In this document: piece by piece, positions 35,612-44,668 of the stretch
How the letters are laid out: every line of letters starts with the position of its first letter
How positions within the stretch are numbered: position 1 is the stretch's first letter
Assembly: GCA_033344795.1 (NCBI GenBank)
Contig: JAWPMS010000001.1
Span: 3,472,001-3,536,000 of the forward strand
Source of the DNA: SHLQ01 sp033344795
GTDB taxonomy: Bacteria > Actinomycetota > Acidimicrobiia > Acidimicrobiales > SHLQ01
DNA: 64,000 nucleotides
Reading direction: 5' to 3'
The notes under the pieces: generated by a model
Database searches by the model: none
Told to the model about the DNA's origin: nothing
Seen by the model: only the letters and a program-made list of their open reading frames with translations
Made by a program: the position numbers and the translations under genes

Positions 35612-36607
35612 CTAGAAGTTCAGCATCGAGGAACGGCCTGAACCGGCTCCCTCGACGTCGGGTTGTTTCACCGACCCTGAGCTCGCCACTTTCCAGAACG
35701 CCCGATATGTGGGGTACTCGATGGCCTCGACGACCCACCCCGCGTCGACCAGCTCTTGGTGGAGTCGAGGGAGATTGCGCCAAGGCACTCCCATGTCAAC
35801 ATGATGGGCCAGGTGCCACCCCGTGTAGTACGGAACCATCCAAAAGCGAGCCGTGAGTGATTGCCGGATGACGTGCGTGGTGAGCCTCCGATCCTTGGAG
35901 CGGATCATGCCGCCGTGTTCGGCTATCGAACGGAGCCTGTTCGAGACCCGCCACAACGTCGACCAGGACAGCAACCAGACGACGTACATGAGGGGTCGGT
36001 CGACGGCGATCGAGAAGACGACAAGAACGACCTGGACGGCGAGAATCTGGTGTGCTTCCCTCGCGCCTCCCCGCGCGGCGCGGGCGAGTGCTCGGAAGTT
36101 CTTGTACGCGCTCACGCCGGTTGCATCGCGACGAAGTTTGCGCTTCCACGAATCGCGGGGCACCGGGTAACCGCTGTACAACGACAGGTCAGGTTCTTCG
36201 GGGCCCATCTCGTCGCGGTGGTGGGCAAAGTGCGCCCGCCGGTACGCGAGCATGGCCTGGAACGAGGGGTATCCAAGAAGCCATCGACCCACGAAATCGT
36301 TCGATGCTCGATTGGAGAAGAGCAGTCGGTGAGCAGCTTCATGTCCAAGGATGTTGAGCCCCGCATGGCCTCGGGTCATGAGCACGAACGCGGCGAGGTA
36401 GGCCCACCAGGTGTGAAGGAATCCAGCAGCACCGACGATTCCGAAAGACATGACGAGAGCACCGCCGACCGTCAGCACATTGCGTCGGTTGTCGATGCGC
36501 CGTAGCTCGTCACGAAGTGGATTCGTGGCCATGGCGCGTTCGTTCAATCGTCCGGTCGGGAGAACATCCGGTAGGAGGGCGTCTCCAGGAACCATGGTCG
36601 AGGCCAT
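35612..36607 (-). CDS. Fatty acid desaturase family protein 2
   Basis: About 331 residues with desaturase boxes HEAAH (89-93), RAHFAHHRDEM (with His126, His129, His130) and HLAHHVDMGVP. Membrane segments lie around 45-85 and 195-240. The third box, LAHHVDMGVPW, strongly resembles the LPHHVDMRIP of the desaturase at 1023-2039, but the rest is divergent, so the two are distant paralogs. It converges on the IPNS-type oxygenase. The ATG at 36607 is preferred because the longer frame enters the DJ-1 gene. Confidence 0.8.
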   Translation of the reverse strand: MASTMVPGDALLPDVLPTGRLNERAMATNPLRDELRRIDNRRNVLTVGGALVMSFGIVGAAGFLHTWWAYLAAFVLMTRGHAGLNILGHEAAHRLLFSNRASNDFVGRWLLGYPSFQAMLAYRRAHFAHHRDEMGPEEPDLSLYSGYPVPRDSWKRKLRRDATGVSAYKNFRALARAARGGAREAHQILAVQVVLVVFSIAVDRPLMYVVWLLSWSTLWRVSNRLRSIAEHGGMIRSKDRRLTTHVIRQSLTARFWMVPYYTGWHLAHHVDMGVPWRNLPRLHQELVDAGWVVEAIEYPTYRAFWKVASSGSVKQPDVEGAGSGRSSMLNF

Positions 36608-36688
36608 GCCGCGATGATACAGCCGGCCCCGCAATCGAGTAGCGCCATCCTCGTCGCATGGGGAGCATCGGGGTCTTAGGGTGAGCGG

Positions 36689-37318
36689 ATGAAGGAAACC
36701 CAGACCGTTGGAATCATCACGCTGCCAGGCTTCAACGAGATCGACTCGTTCGTCGCTGCTCGTATGATCGGTTCCGTTCCCGGGCTCGGGGTCGAGCTCG
36801 TCGGACCGTTTGACACCGCGGTCTCGATGGCAGGGATTGAAGTCATGACCCCGGGGCGATGGGACCAACTCTCGAGTTACGCGGCCGTCGTCATCGGCAG
36901 TGGATCTCAGACCTTCGAACATGTCGAGAATGCATCGATGATGGACGCCATTCGCCTCAACTTGTCCGATGATCAGCTCGTTGCGTCTCAGTGTTCGGGC
37001 GCAGCAATTCTGCATCGGATCGGCCGACTTGGTGAGCAAGCGGTCTGTACCGACCGGTTGACCGCCCCCAAGCTCGAAGAGATCGGTGTCACCGTGTCTC
37101 TCTCGGCGTTTCGGGCAGAGGGCCGAACGGCATCGTCGGGCGGATGTCTTGCATCCGCGTACCTTGCGTACTGGATCATCGAGCGTCTCGCCGGCCGTGC
37201 TGCAGCTGATGTCGGCCTGTCCAAAGTGACACCAGTCGGTGAAGAGCTCGACTATCAGGCACGAGTCGACCGTCTCATTCCCAGCCTGCTTGTTTCCTCA
37301 GCGCTCGGTGATGAGTGA
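36689..37318 (+). CDS. DJ-1/PfpI-family protein
   Basis: A 209-residue protein with the DJ-1/PfpI fold. The nucleophile elbow is ASQCSGAAI with Cys102, and GIITLPGFNEID is the first strand and oxyanion region. No AraC-type HTH domain is attached. Members act as chaperones, glyoxalases or hydratases; none can be picked from sequence. The 3' end overlaps the convergent hydroxyacid dehydrogenase by 21 bases. Confidence 0.8.
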   Translation: MKETQTVGIITLPGFNEIDSFVAARMIGSVPGLGVELVGPFDTAVSMAGIEVMTPGRWDQLSSYAAVVIGSGSQTFEHVENASMMDAIRLNLSDDQLVASQCSGAAILHRIGRLGEQAVCTDRLTAPKLEEIGVTVSLSAFRAEGRTASSGGCLASAYLAYWIIERLAGRAAADVGLSKVTPVGEELDYQARVDRLIPSLLVSSALGDE

Positions 37319-38524
37319 GCGATCGACCTCGCTCATCGACGAAACGCCGGTGAGTGCCATCGTCTGTTCGATGCCGTCCTGAAAGAAGTCGAGCACGTGG
37401 CGCACACCTTGTTCGCCTCCCGCAGCCAAGCCATAGAGGTGCGGCCGGCCAATCATGCAAGCGTTGGCCCCGAGCGCCACCGCCTTGACGACATCGCTGC
37501 CTCGACGCACGCCGCCATCACAGTAGATCTCGATGTTTCCCCCGACAGCGTCAGCCACCGGGGCGACAAGATCGATGATTGCGGGTGATGCATCAAGCTG
37601 CCTACCACCGTGGTTCGACAGAGCGATCGCATCGATTCCCTCAGAGACCGCGATTTCCGCGTCAGCTACGGATTGCACGCCCTTGAGAATTACGGGACCG
37701 TCCCATTGTGATCGGATCCAGGAGACATCGTCCCACGACAACCGCGGGTCGAATTGGCTGTTGATGTATTCAGCGAGCGACACAGCCGACGAGCCGTCTT
37801 CGGTATCGTTCCCCAGCCGGGCGGTGCTGACGGCGACATTCGAGAACACAATCGGGTCGTTGCGGAGAAACTCGACGACCCATCCCGGGCGCAACGCTCC
37901 ATCTCTGAGCGTGTCGAGTCCCAACTTGGGTGGCAAGGACATGCCCCGGCGAACGTCCCTTTCGCGCCGTCCCAGAACGGCCGTGTCGACCGTGATGAAC
38001 AGTGCCTCGAATCCGTTCTCCTTGCAGCGAGCGAGCATGTCCTTGGTGAGCTCGCGGTCCCGCCACACGTAGACCTGGAACCACTTCCGGCCCGCCGAAG
38101 CAGCAGCGACCTCCTCGATCGACCGGGTCCCCATCGTCGACAGCGAGAACGGTATTCCAGCACTGGCGGCCGCCCGCGCCGTGGCCAGTTCACCTTCCGG
38201 GTGAGCGATTCTGGGGAATCCAGTCGGAGCGATGATGAGTGGCATCGGGATTCGTTCGCCGAGGATGGGTACCGATGCATCCAGCGATGAGACATCTCGA
38301 AGCACTCGGGGGACCAGGGTGCGTTGGGAGAAGCGGCTCGCGTTACGGGCCATCGCGTATTCGTCCTCAGCAGCTCCATCGATGTAGTCGAACACACCGG
38401 CGGGAAGGCGCTTCTTTGCAAGGCGTCGCAGATCGTCGATGTTCGCGGCTGCGGCGAGTCGACGTTTGGTGCGGTCACGCTCGATCGGCTTGAGGCTGAC
38501 AACGGATCGGAGTGAGTCGAACAC
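37298..38524 (-). CDS. FMN-dependent alpha-hydroxy-acid dehydrogenase
   Basis: A 408-residue TIM-barrel flavoprotein of the L-lactate dehydrogenase/glycolate oxidase family. LSNHGGRQLD carries the catalytic His and Arg. IYCDGGVRRGSDVVKA is the FMN phosphate loop, and FDYIDGAAEDE starts the fold. LldD-type lactate oxidation is likely but glycolate or mandelate cannot be excluded. It begins with GTG at 38524. It runs divergently from the SLC12 operon. Confidence 0.85.
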   Translation of the reverse strand: MFDSLRSVVSLKPIERDRTKRRLAAAANIDDLRRLAKKRLPAGVFDYIDGAAEDEYAMARNASRFSQRTLVPRVLRDVSSLDASVPILGERIPMPLIIAPTGFPRIAHPEGELATARAAASAGIPFSLSTMGTRSIEEVAAASAGRKWFQVYVWRDRELTKDMLARCKENGFEALFITVDTAVLGRRERDVRRGMSLPPKLGLDTLRDGALRPGWVVEFLRNDPIVFSNVAVSTARLGNDTEDGSSAVSLAEYINSQFDPRLSWDDVSWIRSQWDGPVILKGVQSVADAEIAVSEGIDAIALSNHGGRQLDASPAIIDLVAPVADAVGGNIEIYCDGGVRRGSDVVKAVALGANACMIGRPHLYGLAAGGEQGVRHVLDFFQDGIEQTMALTGVSSMSEVDRSLITER

Positions 38525-38669
38525 CGGACCATCTTCTCAGATCGAGGAGAGGTTCAGCGATGCCAAGCCAATCCGAACCACTCCGAAAGGGCATGCCTTG
38601 GGTCGCGTGGCTTGGCCGCAAAGGCTAGAGTTCGCGCATGGCGACCACTGCGCTCCGATTGGGCGGCCG

Positions 38670-41240
38670 TTGAGCGATCGTCAGGAACCAAACCAGAACG
38701 TCGGAGGCACGCTTGGCACCTTCGGCGGGGTGTTCACGCCCAGCATTTTGACCATTCTCGGGCTGGTCCTGTTCCTCCGAGTTGGCTATGTGGTCGGTTC
38801 GGTCGGTCTGGTTCAGGCGCTGCTCATCCTCGGCCTCGCAACGTCGGTATCGGTACTGACGAGCATCTCGCTCTCTGTCGTGGCGACCAACATGAAAGTG
38901 CGCGGCGGAGGAGAGTATTTCCTGATCTCGAGAACGCTTGGCATCGAGTTCGGGGGAGCGGTTGGGGTCGTTCTCTATCTCGCAATCTCTGTGTCGATTG
39001 CGTTCTACGCGATCGGTTTCGCAGAGGCAACGGTCACCGCTTTCAACAGTGATTCGACGGTCCTGATCCAGCTTGTCGCGGCCGGTCTCGTGCTCGTCCT
39101 TGGCGGAGTCGCCGTCATCGGTGCTGACCTGGCGACGAGGCTGCAATACCTGGTCATGGTTCTTCTGTTCATGGCGTTGCTGTCGTTCTTCCTTGGGGCA
39201 TTCGGCGATTTCGAAATGGACCTCTTTTCGGACAACGTTGGTGGCCAGAGCTCCGACGTGGGCTTCTGGGAGGCGTTCGCCGTGTTCTTCCCGGCGGTGA
39301 CCGGCTTCAGTCAGGGCGTCGCGATGTCTGGCGACCTACGCGATCCAGGTCGGTCGATCAGTCAGGGAACGTTCACTGCGGTCGGGGTGTCCACATTGAT
39401 CTACGTGGCGGTGATCGTTTTGCTCGCTGGGGCCGCACCTGCGGAAACACTTGCGGGTGACACGACGACGATCATGGGTGACTTCTCTATCGTCGAGTGG
39501 ACGATGTTGGTCGGCGTCCTTGCCGCCACCTTGTCTTCGACGCTTGCTTCCGCACTCGGCGGACCAAGGGTCTTGCAGCGTCTGGGCGAGGATCGGGTGC
39601 TGCCACGGCTCGAGTACTTCGCGGTGGGCAGCGGGCCGACGAACAATCCGCGCCGGGCGCTCGGGCTTTCTACCGTGATTGCACTCCTGACGGTTGCTGC
39701 GGGCGATCTCAATGCGATCGCTCCCGTGATCTCGATGTTCTTCTTGGCCAGCTACGGGCTGATCAACTACGCGACGTATTTCGAGATCCGCGCTGGCAGC
39801 ACATCCTTCCGACCGCGCTTTCGATGGTTCGATGCCCGGCTGAGTCTCCTCGGCACCATCGCGTGCGCTGGGTCGATCATTGCAATCAACCCACTAGCTG
39901 GTGCGTTGGCTGCCCTCTTGTTCGTCGGCCTGTTCAACTACCTCAGAAATCGCGAGGCTCCCGATCGTTGGGTCGACAGTTCCGGTTCGTACCACTACAC
40001 GCGAGCTCGACACCATCTGCGAGCGCTCCACCAAGAGCCCGCGGGGAAGCGGGACTGGCGGCCGGTGGTACTCGCGTTCGTGCCGCGAGACCCTGCGAGC
40101 CGTCAGCGGATGATCACCATGGCGTCATGGCTCGAAGGAGACTCCGGCTTCTTGACCGCAGTACGCCTGGTCAATGGCTCGGGTCCAGTACTGCGCAAGA
40201 AGGTCGCCGGGATCGAAGATGACCTCGAGACAGAAGTTGAGGTTGCTGCGCCAGGAGCTTTTGCGAAGGTCTTGCTGGTCGCCGACACCGAGGTCGGGGT
40301 GCAGACGCTGGTGCAGACCCATGGCTTGGGTAACATACGCCCCAACTTGGCCTTGTTTGGCGTTCGCGATCTGCGAAGCACAGATGCCGAGCAGGCCACG
40401 TACGGGCAGATGTTGCAGAGCTGCGTGCGGTTCGGGTCGAACGTCGCCGTTCTGAACGTTCGAGATGACGCGTGGAGTCGGTTCGAGGAGACCCCCCGCG
40501 ATGAACGATCGATCGCTCTTTGGTGGTCGGACGATCAGGTTGGTCAACTCATCACACTGCTCGGCTGGCTCTGTCAACGTCACGACGAGTGGAGTGACGC
40601 AACGATCATCGTCTACGTGCCCCGAACCGACATGCCCGATGATGCTGGTCGGGTCCAAGCGGTGCTCGAAGAGGCTCGCATCGACGCACAGGTGGTTGAG
40701 GTCGAGGAAACCCAGGCGACCTTCACCGATGCGCTCAGCGGATCGACGATGGCACTCGCTCCTCTCCGGATTCGGCGGGGCAAGGCGATCGGCCCATTCG
40801 AGACCCCGTTGGGCATGCTTGTCGAAAGCCTCCCGCTGGCCGTGATGGTGTTGGCAACCGAGAGTGTCGAGCTGCACGCAGAGGCCGACGATGGCTCGCT
40901 TGCAGAGTTTGCGAAAGCGAGCGATCAAGCCACGGGTGCAAAGAAGTGGGTTGCCGAACTCGATGAACAAGCAGCGATCCTTCTTGTCACGGCAGAGACG
41001 AAACGTCAGCAACTCGACAACGTCACAAGCGCGAACGACATCGAGATGATCTCCGTGTTGGAAGAAGAGGTACGGGCGGCCGAGTTCGCTGCGGCTCAGG
41101 CGTATCGAAAGTACGTGGATGCCAAGTCTCGTTGCCGGATCCTCGAGCAGCGAGCCGAGGAGCTCGATCCGGCTCGATACAGCGTGACCGTCGACCCGAC
41201 GATCTGGCGGAGTTCGACGGTGACAGTATCTCCGGAATGA
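38670..41240 (+). CDS. SLC12-type cation-chloride cotransporter homolog
   Basis: About 856 residues. TPSILTILGLVLFLRVG (23-39), GGEYFLISRTLG and FFPAVTGFSQGVAMSGDLRD are hallmarks of the SLC12 (NKCC/KCC) branch of the APC superfamily. Twelve helices fit in residues 25-455. The cytoplasmic C-terminal domain resembles the SLC12 regulatory domain and ends in a Gln/Glu-rich coiled coil near 770-840. The start is uncertain. The TTG at 38670 overlaps the stop of an 11-codon open frame (38638-38673); GTG or TTG further upstream would add 20 to 25 residues. Its TGA overlaps the next ATG. Confidence 0.8.
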   Translation: MSDRQEPNQNVGGTLGTFGGVFTPSILTILGLVLFLRVGYVVGSVGLVQALLILGLATSVSVLTSISLSVVATNMKVRGGGEYFLISRTLGIEFGGAVGVVLYLAISVSIAFYAIGFAEATVTAFNSDSTVLIQLVAAGLVLVLGGVAVIGADLATRLQYLVMVLLFMALLSFFLGAFGDFEMDLFSDNVGGQSSDVGFWEAFAVFFPAVTGFSQGVAMSGDLRDPGRSISQGTFTAVGVSTLIYVAVIVLLAGAAPAETLAGDTTTIMGDFSIVEWTMLVGVLAATLSSTLASALGGPRVLQRLGEDRVLPRLEYFAVGSGPTNNPRRALGLSTVIALLTVAAGDLNAIAPVISMFFLASYGLINYATYFEIRAGSTSFRPRFRWFDARLSLLGTIACAGSIIAINPLAGALAALLFVGLFNYLRNREAPDRWVDSSGSYHYTRARHHLRALHQEPAGKRDWRPVVLAFVPRDPASRQRMITMASWLEGDSGFLTAVRLVNGSGPVLRKKVAGIEDDLETEVEVAAPGAFAKVLLVADTEVGVQTLVQTHGLGNIRPNLALFGVRDLRSTDAEQATYGQMLQSCVRFGSNVAVLNVRDDAWSRFEETPRDERSIALWWSDDQVGQLITLLGWLCQRHDEWSDATIIVYVPRTDMPDDAGRVQAVLEEARIDAQVVEVEETQATFTDALSGSTMALAPLRIRRGKAIGPFETPLGMLVESLPLAVMVLATESVELHAEADDGSLAEFAKASDQATGAKKWVAELDEQAAILLVTAETKRQQLDNVTSANDIEMISVLEEEVRAAEFAAAQAYRKYVDAKSRCRILEQRAEELDPARYSVTVDPTIWRSSTVTVSPE

Positions 41241-41893
41241 TCGTGTCGTTTCGAGAAGACTTCGTGGAGTATCCAACGCTCCGTTTCACGATGGGTTCGG
41301 ACGACCGGGTAGGCGATCCCAACGACGACGAGGGCCCGAGTCGGCAAGTGTCCGTCGGACGCTTCTTCGTTTCTTCGACTCCGATCACCGTGGCCGAGTT
41401 CTCACGTTTCGTGGAAGAGACCGGATTCGTGACGGTTGCGGAGGAGCAGGGGTCCGGATTCGTTGGGTCCTTTCCGGAGCACGAACTGGTTGCCGACGCC
41501 TCATGGCGTCGACCCCGCGGGGCCGAGCACTCTGCACCATCAGGAGACGCATGGGTCACACAAGTCGCATGGAGCGACGCGCTCGAGTTCTCGAACTGGT
41601 GTGGGATGAGTCTGTTGAGCGAGGCGCAGTGGGAACGAGTGGCGCCCTCCCTCGGGTCAGAGTTGTTTCCACCGCTCGGGACCTACTGGGAGTGGTGCAA
41701 CGATTTCTATGATCCGACCTTTCACCGTGACGAACAACGGGTGAATCCCGTCGGACCTCATCACGGGACACACCGGGTGGCGCGTGGCGGGGGTGTGCGG
41801 CTGACACAGCGAGCTGCGCTACTTCCCGATCTGGGCGCCGAGGATCTGACCTTTCGCGTATGCCATCACGAGCGGACGGCTACGGTTTCTTGA
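41237..41893 (+). CDS. FGE-sulfatase-fold protein without the FGE cysteines
   Basis: A 218-residue protein of the formylglycine-generating-enzyme/EgtB fold, with TPITVAEFSRFVEETG, WEWCNDFYDPTF and a C-terminal RGGGVRLTQRA. In active FGE this last segment has two copper-binding Cys residues, but here those positions are not Cys. Sulfatase activation is thus unlikely, as is the EgtB iron site, which was not seen. It is coupled to the transporter by ATGA and to PhyH 5 by TGATG, so it may assist a joint substrate. Confidence 0.7.
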   Translation: MIVSFREDFVEYPTLRFTMGSDDRVGDPNDDEGPSRQVSVGRFFVSSTPITVAEFSRFVEETGFVTVAEEQGSGFVGSFPEHELVADASWRRPRGAEHSAPSGDAWVTQVAWSDALEFSNWCGMSLLSEAQWERVAPSLGSELFPPLGTYWEWCNDFYDPTFHRDEQRVNPVGPHHGTHRVARGGGVRLTQRAALLPDLGAEDLTFRVCHHERTATVS

Positions 41894-42714
41894 TGTCTCT
41901 CACGAGAGCGGAGGTCGACCACTATGAACGCGAGGGATGGATAGCCCCCATCGACGTGATGAGTGAGGTCGAGGCTTCCGACTTGGCAGCAGAACTGGAG
42001 AAAGCGGAAGCAGCACATCCTGCCGACTTGAACCCGCAGCATCGGAACAACGCACACCTTGCCTTCCCGTTCTTGGCCGAGGTGGTTACCCGTCGAGCGA
42101 TCGTCTCGGCCGTCAATTCGCTCGTCGGCGACGACGTCGCTCTGTGGAGCACGGTGCTCTTCATCAAGGAGCCCGATTCCTCGGCGTTCGTGAGCTGGCA
42201 CCAGGACGCGTTCTACATGGGTCTCGAGCCGCAGAACTTCGTCACCGCGTGGCTGGCGCTCACACCATCGACGTACGAGAGCGGTTGTGTGTCCGTAATC
42301 CCCCGGTCACACCGGAGGAGTCTCGAGCACACGGACACTTTTGGTTCCGACAACATCTTGACTCGCGGGCAAGAAGTTGCCGAGATCGACACGAGACAAG
42401 CCGTGCACCTTGAACTGAGGCCTGGACAGATGTCGTTGCACCACCCCTGGCTCGTGCACGGGTCACAGCCGAACAGATCGGCAGAACGACGCGTCGGTGT
42501 GGCAATGCAGAGCTTTCTTGGTGGCGACGTTCGGCCAGCACGTGGCGAGCACCACGTTTTGCACATCTCTGGTAGGTCTGTGCACCCATCGTTCGTAGTT
42601 GTCCAACCGCCGACTGAAACCGCTTCAGACCGAGGGATCGCCACGCGGCGCGCGGCGAACGACGCAATGGCGGCCGTCCTCTACGACGGTGCAACGAAGC
42701 AGCGCGAGCTGTGA
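41893..42714 (+). CDS. PhyH-family 2-oxoglutarate/Fe(II) oxygenase 5
   Basis: A 273-residue PhyH protein with iron ligands His103-x-Asp105 (VSWHQDAFYMG) and His189, plus Arg199 and Arg200 for oxoglutarate. It is the last gene of the SLC12/FGE-like operon and starts within the FGE-like stop (TGATG). The segment TAWLALTPSTYESGC is typical of small-molecule hydroxylases of this family. The substrate is unknown. Confidence 0.8.
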   Translation: MSLTRAEVDHYEREGWIAPIDVMSEVEASDLAAELEKAEAAHPADLNPQHRNNAHLAFPFLAEVVTRRAIVSAVNSLVGDDVALWSTVLFIKEPDSSAFVSWHQDAFYMGLEPQNFVTAWLALTPSTYESGCVSVIPRSHRRSLEHTDTFGSDNILTRGQEVAEIDTRQAVHLELRPGQMSLHHPWLVHGSQPNRSAERRVGVAMQSFLGGDVRPARGEHHVLHISGRSVHPSFVVVQPPTETASDRGIATRRAANDAMAAVLYDGATKQREL

Positions 42715-42732
42715 TCCTCTGGAAGGGTCTAC

Positions 42733-43386
42733 TCAGCGTTTGATCAGCGCGAAGGTCGACTCGGTCATCTTTGTCAGACCCTGCGCTCGGAACCGTTCGT
42801 CCAGGACGTCGCGAGTGCGCAGGTGTTCGATTTCGAATCCATCACCGAAGAGCTCGGTGACCTCTTCGTCAGAGACGGCGAACGGCGGACCGTGCATCTG
42901 TGATTGTTCGTAGTCGAATGTCACGAGCAGGATTCTGGCTCCCGCCTTGAGGATCGACCGCAGATGTGAGGCATAACGGACGCGGGCGGCGGGTTCGAGG
43001 GCCACGAGAGCAGCGCGATCGAACACGGCATCGATATCGCCGACATCCTCGCCCTTGATCAAGAAGATGTCGGAGACAAAGAGGGTGTACTTGTCGGCGG
43101 TGTAGCGAAGCGGTAGATCTGGGTCGATCAGTGGCTCGAGGCCCTGCTCCGCAAAGAACTCGCTCACGGCCTGCTCGACGTACTCGACCCCGATCACCGC
43201 GTCGGCATATTGGGCGAGAAAGACCATGTCGAGGGTCTTGCCGCACAGCGGTACGAGCACGCGTCCCGGAACTGATCCCAGCACTCGCGGCCCAAACTCC
43301 TCGAGGGCGCCGGTCACGTTCGATTGATGAAATCCGATGTGCCCGTCGCGCCAGCGAGCGCCCCAATCTTCCAGTTCCATGCCCAT
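42733..43386 (-). CDS. tpm: Thiopurine S-methyltransferase family protein
   Basis: A 217-residue TPMT-type methyltransferase. DWGARWRDGHIGFHQS (residues 8-23) and VPLCGKTLDM are the family signatures of substrate entry and SAM binding. FDRAALVALEP is the late SAM motif. Bacterial relatives methylate selenium and tellurium compounds or thiols. The ATG at 43386 (or 43380) fits; the longer frame is not supported. It converges on the PhyH 5 operon. Confidence 0.85.
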   Translation of the reverse strand: MGMELEDWGARWRDGHIGFHQSNVTGALEEFGPRVLGSVPGRVLVPLCGKTLDMVFLAQYADAVIGVEYVEQAVSEFFAEQGLEPLIDPDLPLRYTADKYTLFVSDIFLIKGEDVGDIDAVFDRAALVALEPAARVRYASHLRSILKAGARILLVTFDYEQSQMHGPPFAVSDEEVTELFGDGFEIEHLRTRDVLDERFRAQGLTKMTESTFALIKR

Positions 43387-43439
43387 GACCGTAGAAGGTG
43401 TGGCGCCGCGTTCAGCACAACGATTGCGCCAAATGGGAC

Positions 43440-43823
43440 CTAGCTGCGCTTCTCTGCGCTCGTCCGGATCCGTTCTGCGAGCGTTGGATGCTCCTCGAGC
43501 AGCTTGGGAAAGTCCCACGTCATGATCTTTGCGAGTCGGCAGGACTCGAGAGCGGTCACGGTGGCGTTGCGGCGCTCGCCGGTCACAAGTGCGACCTCGC
43601 CGAAGTGGTCTCCGGCGCCGAGCTCTGCGACGACCTCTTCGCCGACGTTCACCCGGACCTTGCCCTCGACAACGATGAAGAACGAGTATCCGAAATCGTC
43701 CTCTTGGGTAACGCGGTCACCCATCAGGTAACGACCTTCTTGGAACAGCTTGGCGGTCGCCGAGGCCTCGTCGTCCGCCATCCCGTCGAACAGACTGCTG
43801 ACCCTTAGCGTCTCAGGATCCAT
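43440..43823 (-). CDS. Cyclic nucleotide-binding domain protein
   Basis: A single 127-residue cNMP-binding domain without a DNA-binding helix. The phosphate-binding cassette reads HFGEVALVTGERRNAT, keeping the Glu and Arg that hold the ribose and phosphate, so cAMP or cGMP binding is plausible. Such stand-alone domains act in regulatory partners. The ATG at 43823 has AAGGAGG seven bases upstream, an almost ideal ribosome site. Confidence 0.85.
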   Translation of the reverse strand: MDPETLRVSSLFDGMADDEASATAKLFQEGRYLMGDRVTQEDDFGYSFFIVVEGKVRVNVGEEVVAELGAGDHFGEVALVTGERRNATVTALESCRLAKIMTWDFPKLLEEHPTLAERIRTSAEKRS

Positions 43824-44031
43824 GTCGTACCTCCTTGTACGTGTGTCTAGACCGTACTGGTTCGTCGAGCTGCTATGCCAAGCAGTCCGCTTGCGGCGTT
43901 TCCTTGGATCTCCACACGATCTTCAAAGATCCTCCAAGACCGGTTGCGCCGTTGTCGTCACGATGTCTTCATCACCTCAACACAACGGGCGTCGCCCGAC
44001 ACACAAAGGGCTTTCGCCCGGAAAGACAATC

Positions 44032-44604
44032 ATGACGAACACCGCAACAACCACCGCCCCAGGAACAACCGAGTTCAATGGAGTTCCCGTCGAGAAGCTT
44101 CGTGGCACCATCGCCAAGCTCACCGACAATCCTGATCTTGCGGCCTTCCGGTTCACCGCTCGGAACACCTGGGTGGAAGGAACCGCCACACGATCGACGA
44201 TTCACGAGTGGTACGGCGCTGGCAGTGATCAACTGCACGTGCAAGAGTTCAGCGCAACCGCCGATCACCCAACGTTGGGCCATGGTCACGGTCCAACCCC
44301 ACAGGAGTATGTGCTCCATGCCCTGGCAGCGTGCGTAGCCGCCGGCATCGCCACAACGGCAGCGAATCGGGGCATCGAGCTGACGAAGATCGACAGCGTC
44401 GCTCAGGGTTCGATCGACGTTCAGGGCGTACTCGGAATCGACCCCGATGTGCGAAACGGATTCAGTGCGATCGAGGTCGTCGTCGATATCGATGGTGACG
44501 CTCCTCGAGAGGATCTCGATGCGCTGATCTCCGCATCGGTGAAGCGATCAGCCGTGTTCGACATCGTCACTGCGCCAACCCAAGCGGTCGTTCGACCCAA
44601 GTGA
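44032..44604 (+). CDS. OsmC-like protein with a single cysteine
   Basis: A 190-residue OsmC/Ohr-fold protein. HALAACVAAG carries Cys101, the first conserved cysteine. The usual second cysteine position, before the Pro in the late motif, reads RSAVFD and has no Cys. Peroxide reduction by the two-Cys mechanism is therefore doubtful. The ATG at 44032 is preferred over 43750, which would cross the neighbouring gene. The 207-base gap upstream holds its promoter and that of the divergent cyclic-nucleotide-binding gene; no sigma-factor motif was clear. Confidence 0.8.
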   Translation: MTNTATTTAPGTTEFNGVPVEKLRGTIAKLTDNPDLAAFRFTARNTWVEGTATRSTIHEWYGAGSDQLHVQEFSATADHPTLGHGHGPTPQEYVLHALAACVAAGIATTAANRGIELTKIDSVAQGSIDVQGVLGIDPDVRNGFSAIEVVVDIDGDAPREDLDALISASVKRSAVFDIVTAPTQAVVRPK

Positions 44605-44633
44605 GCCGTGCTCGACACGACCACTGAGATCGT

Positions 44634-44668
44634 GTGACCGGTCGGCTCGCATCGAGCGGACCGGTCAC
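44634..44668. terminator. Long hairpin between convergent genes
   Basis: GTGACCGGTC (44634-44643) pairs perfectly with GACCGGTCAC (44659-44668), and an inner GCTCG-cat-CGAGC extends the stem around a G:G mismatch. The hairpin ends within the stop codon of the regulator. A short T run (TTTT) follows on the plus strand, so it can stop osmC transcription. It may act in both directions. Confidence 0.6.

Noticed and set aside
41237..41893. Sulfatase-activating FGE enzyme
   Set aside because: Neither of the two catalytic cysteines is present and no sulfatase is encoded nearby.
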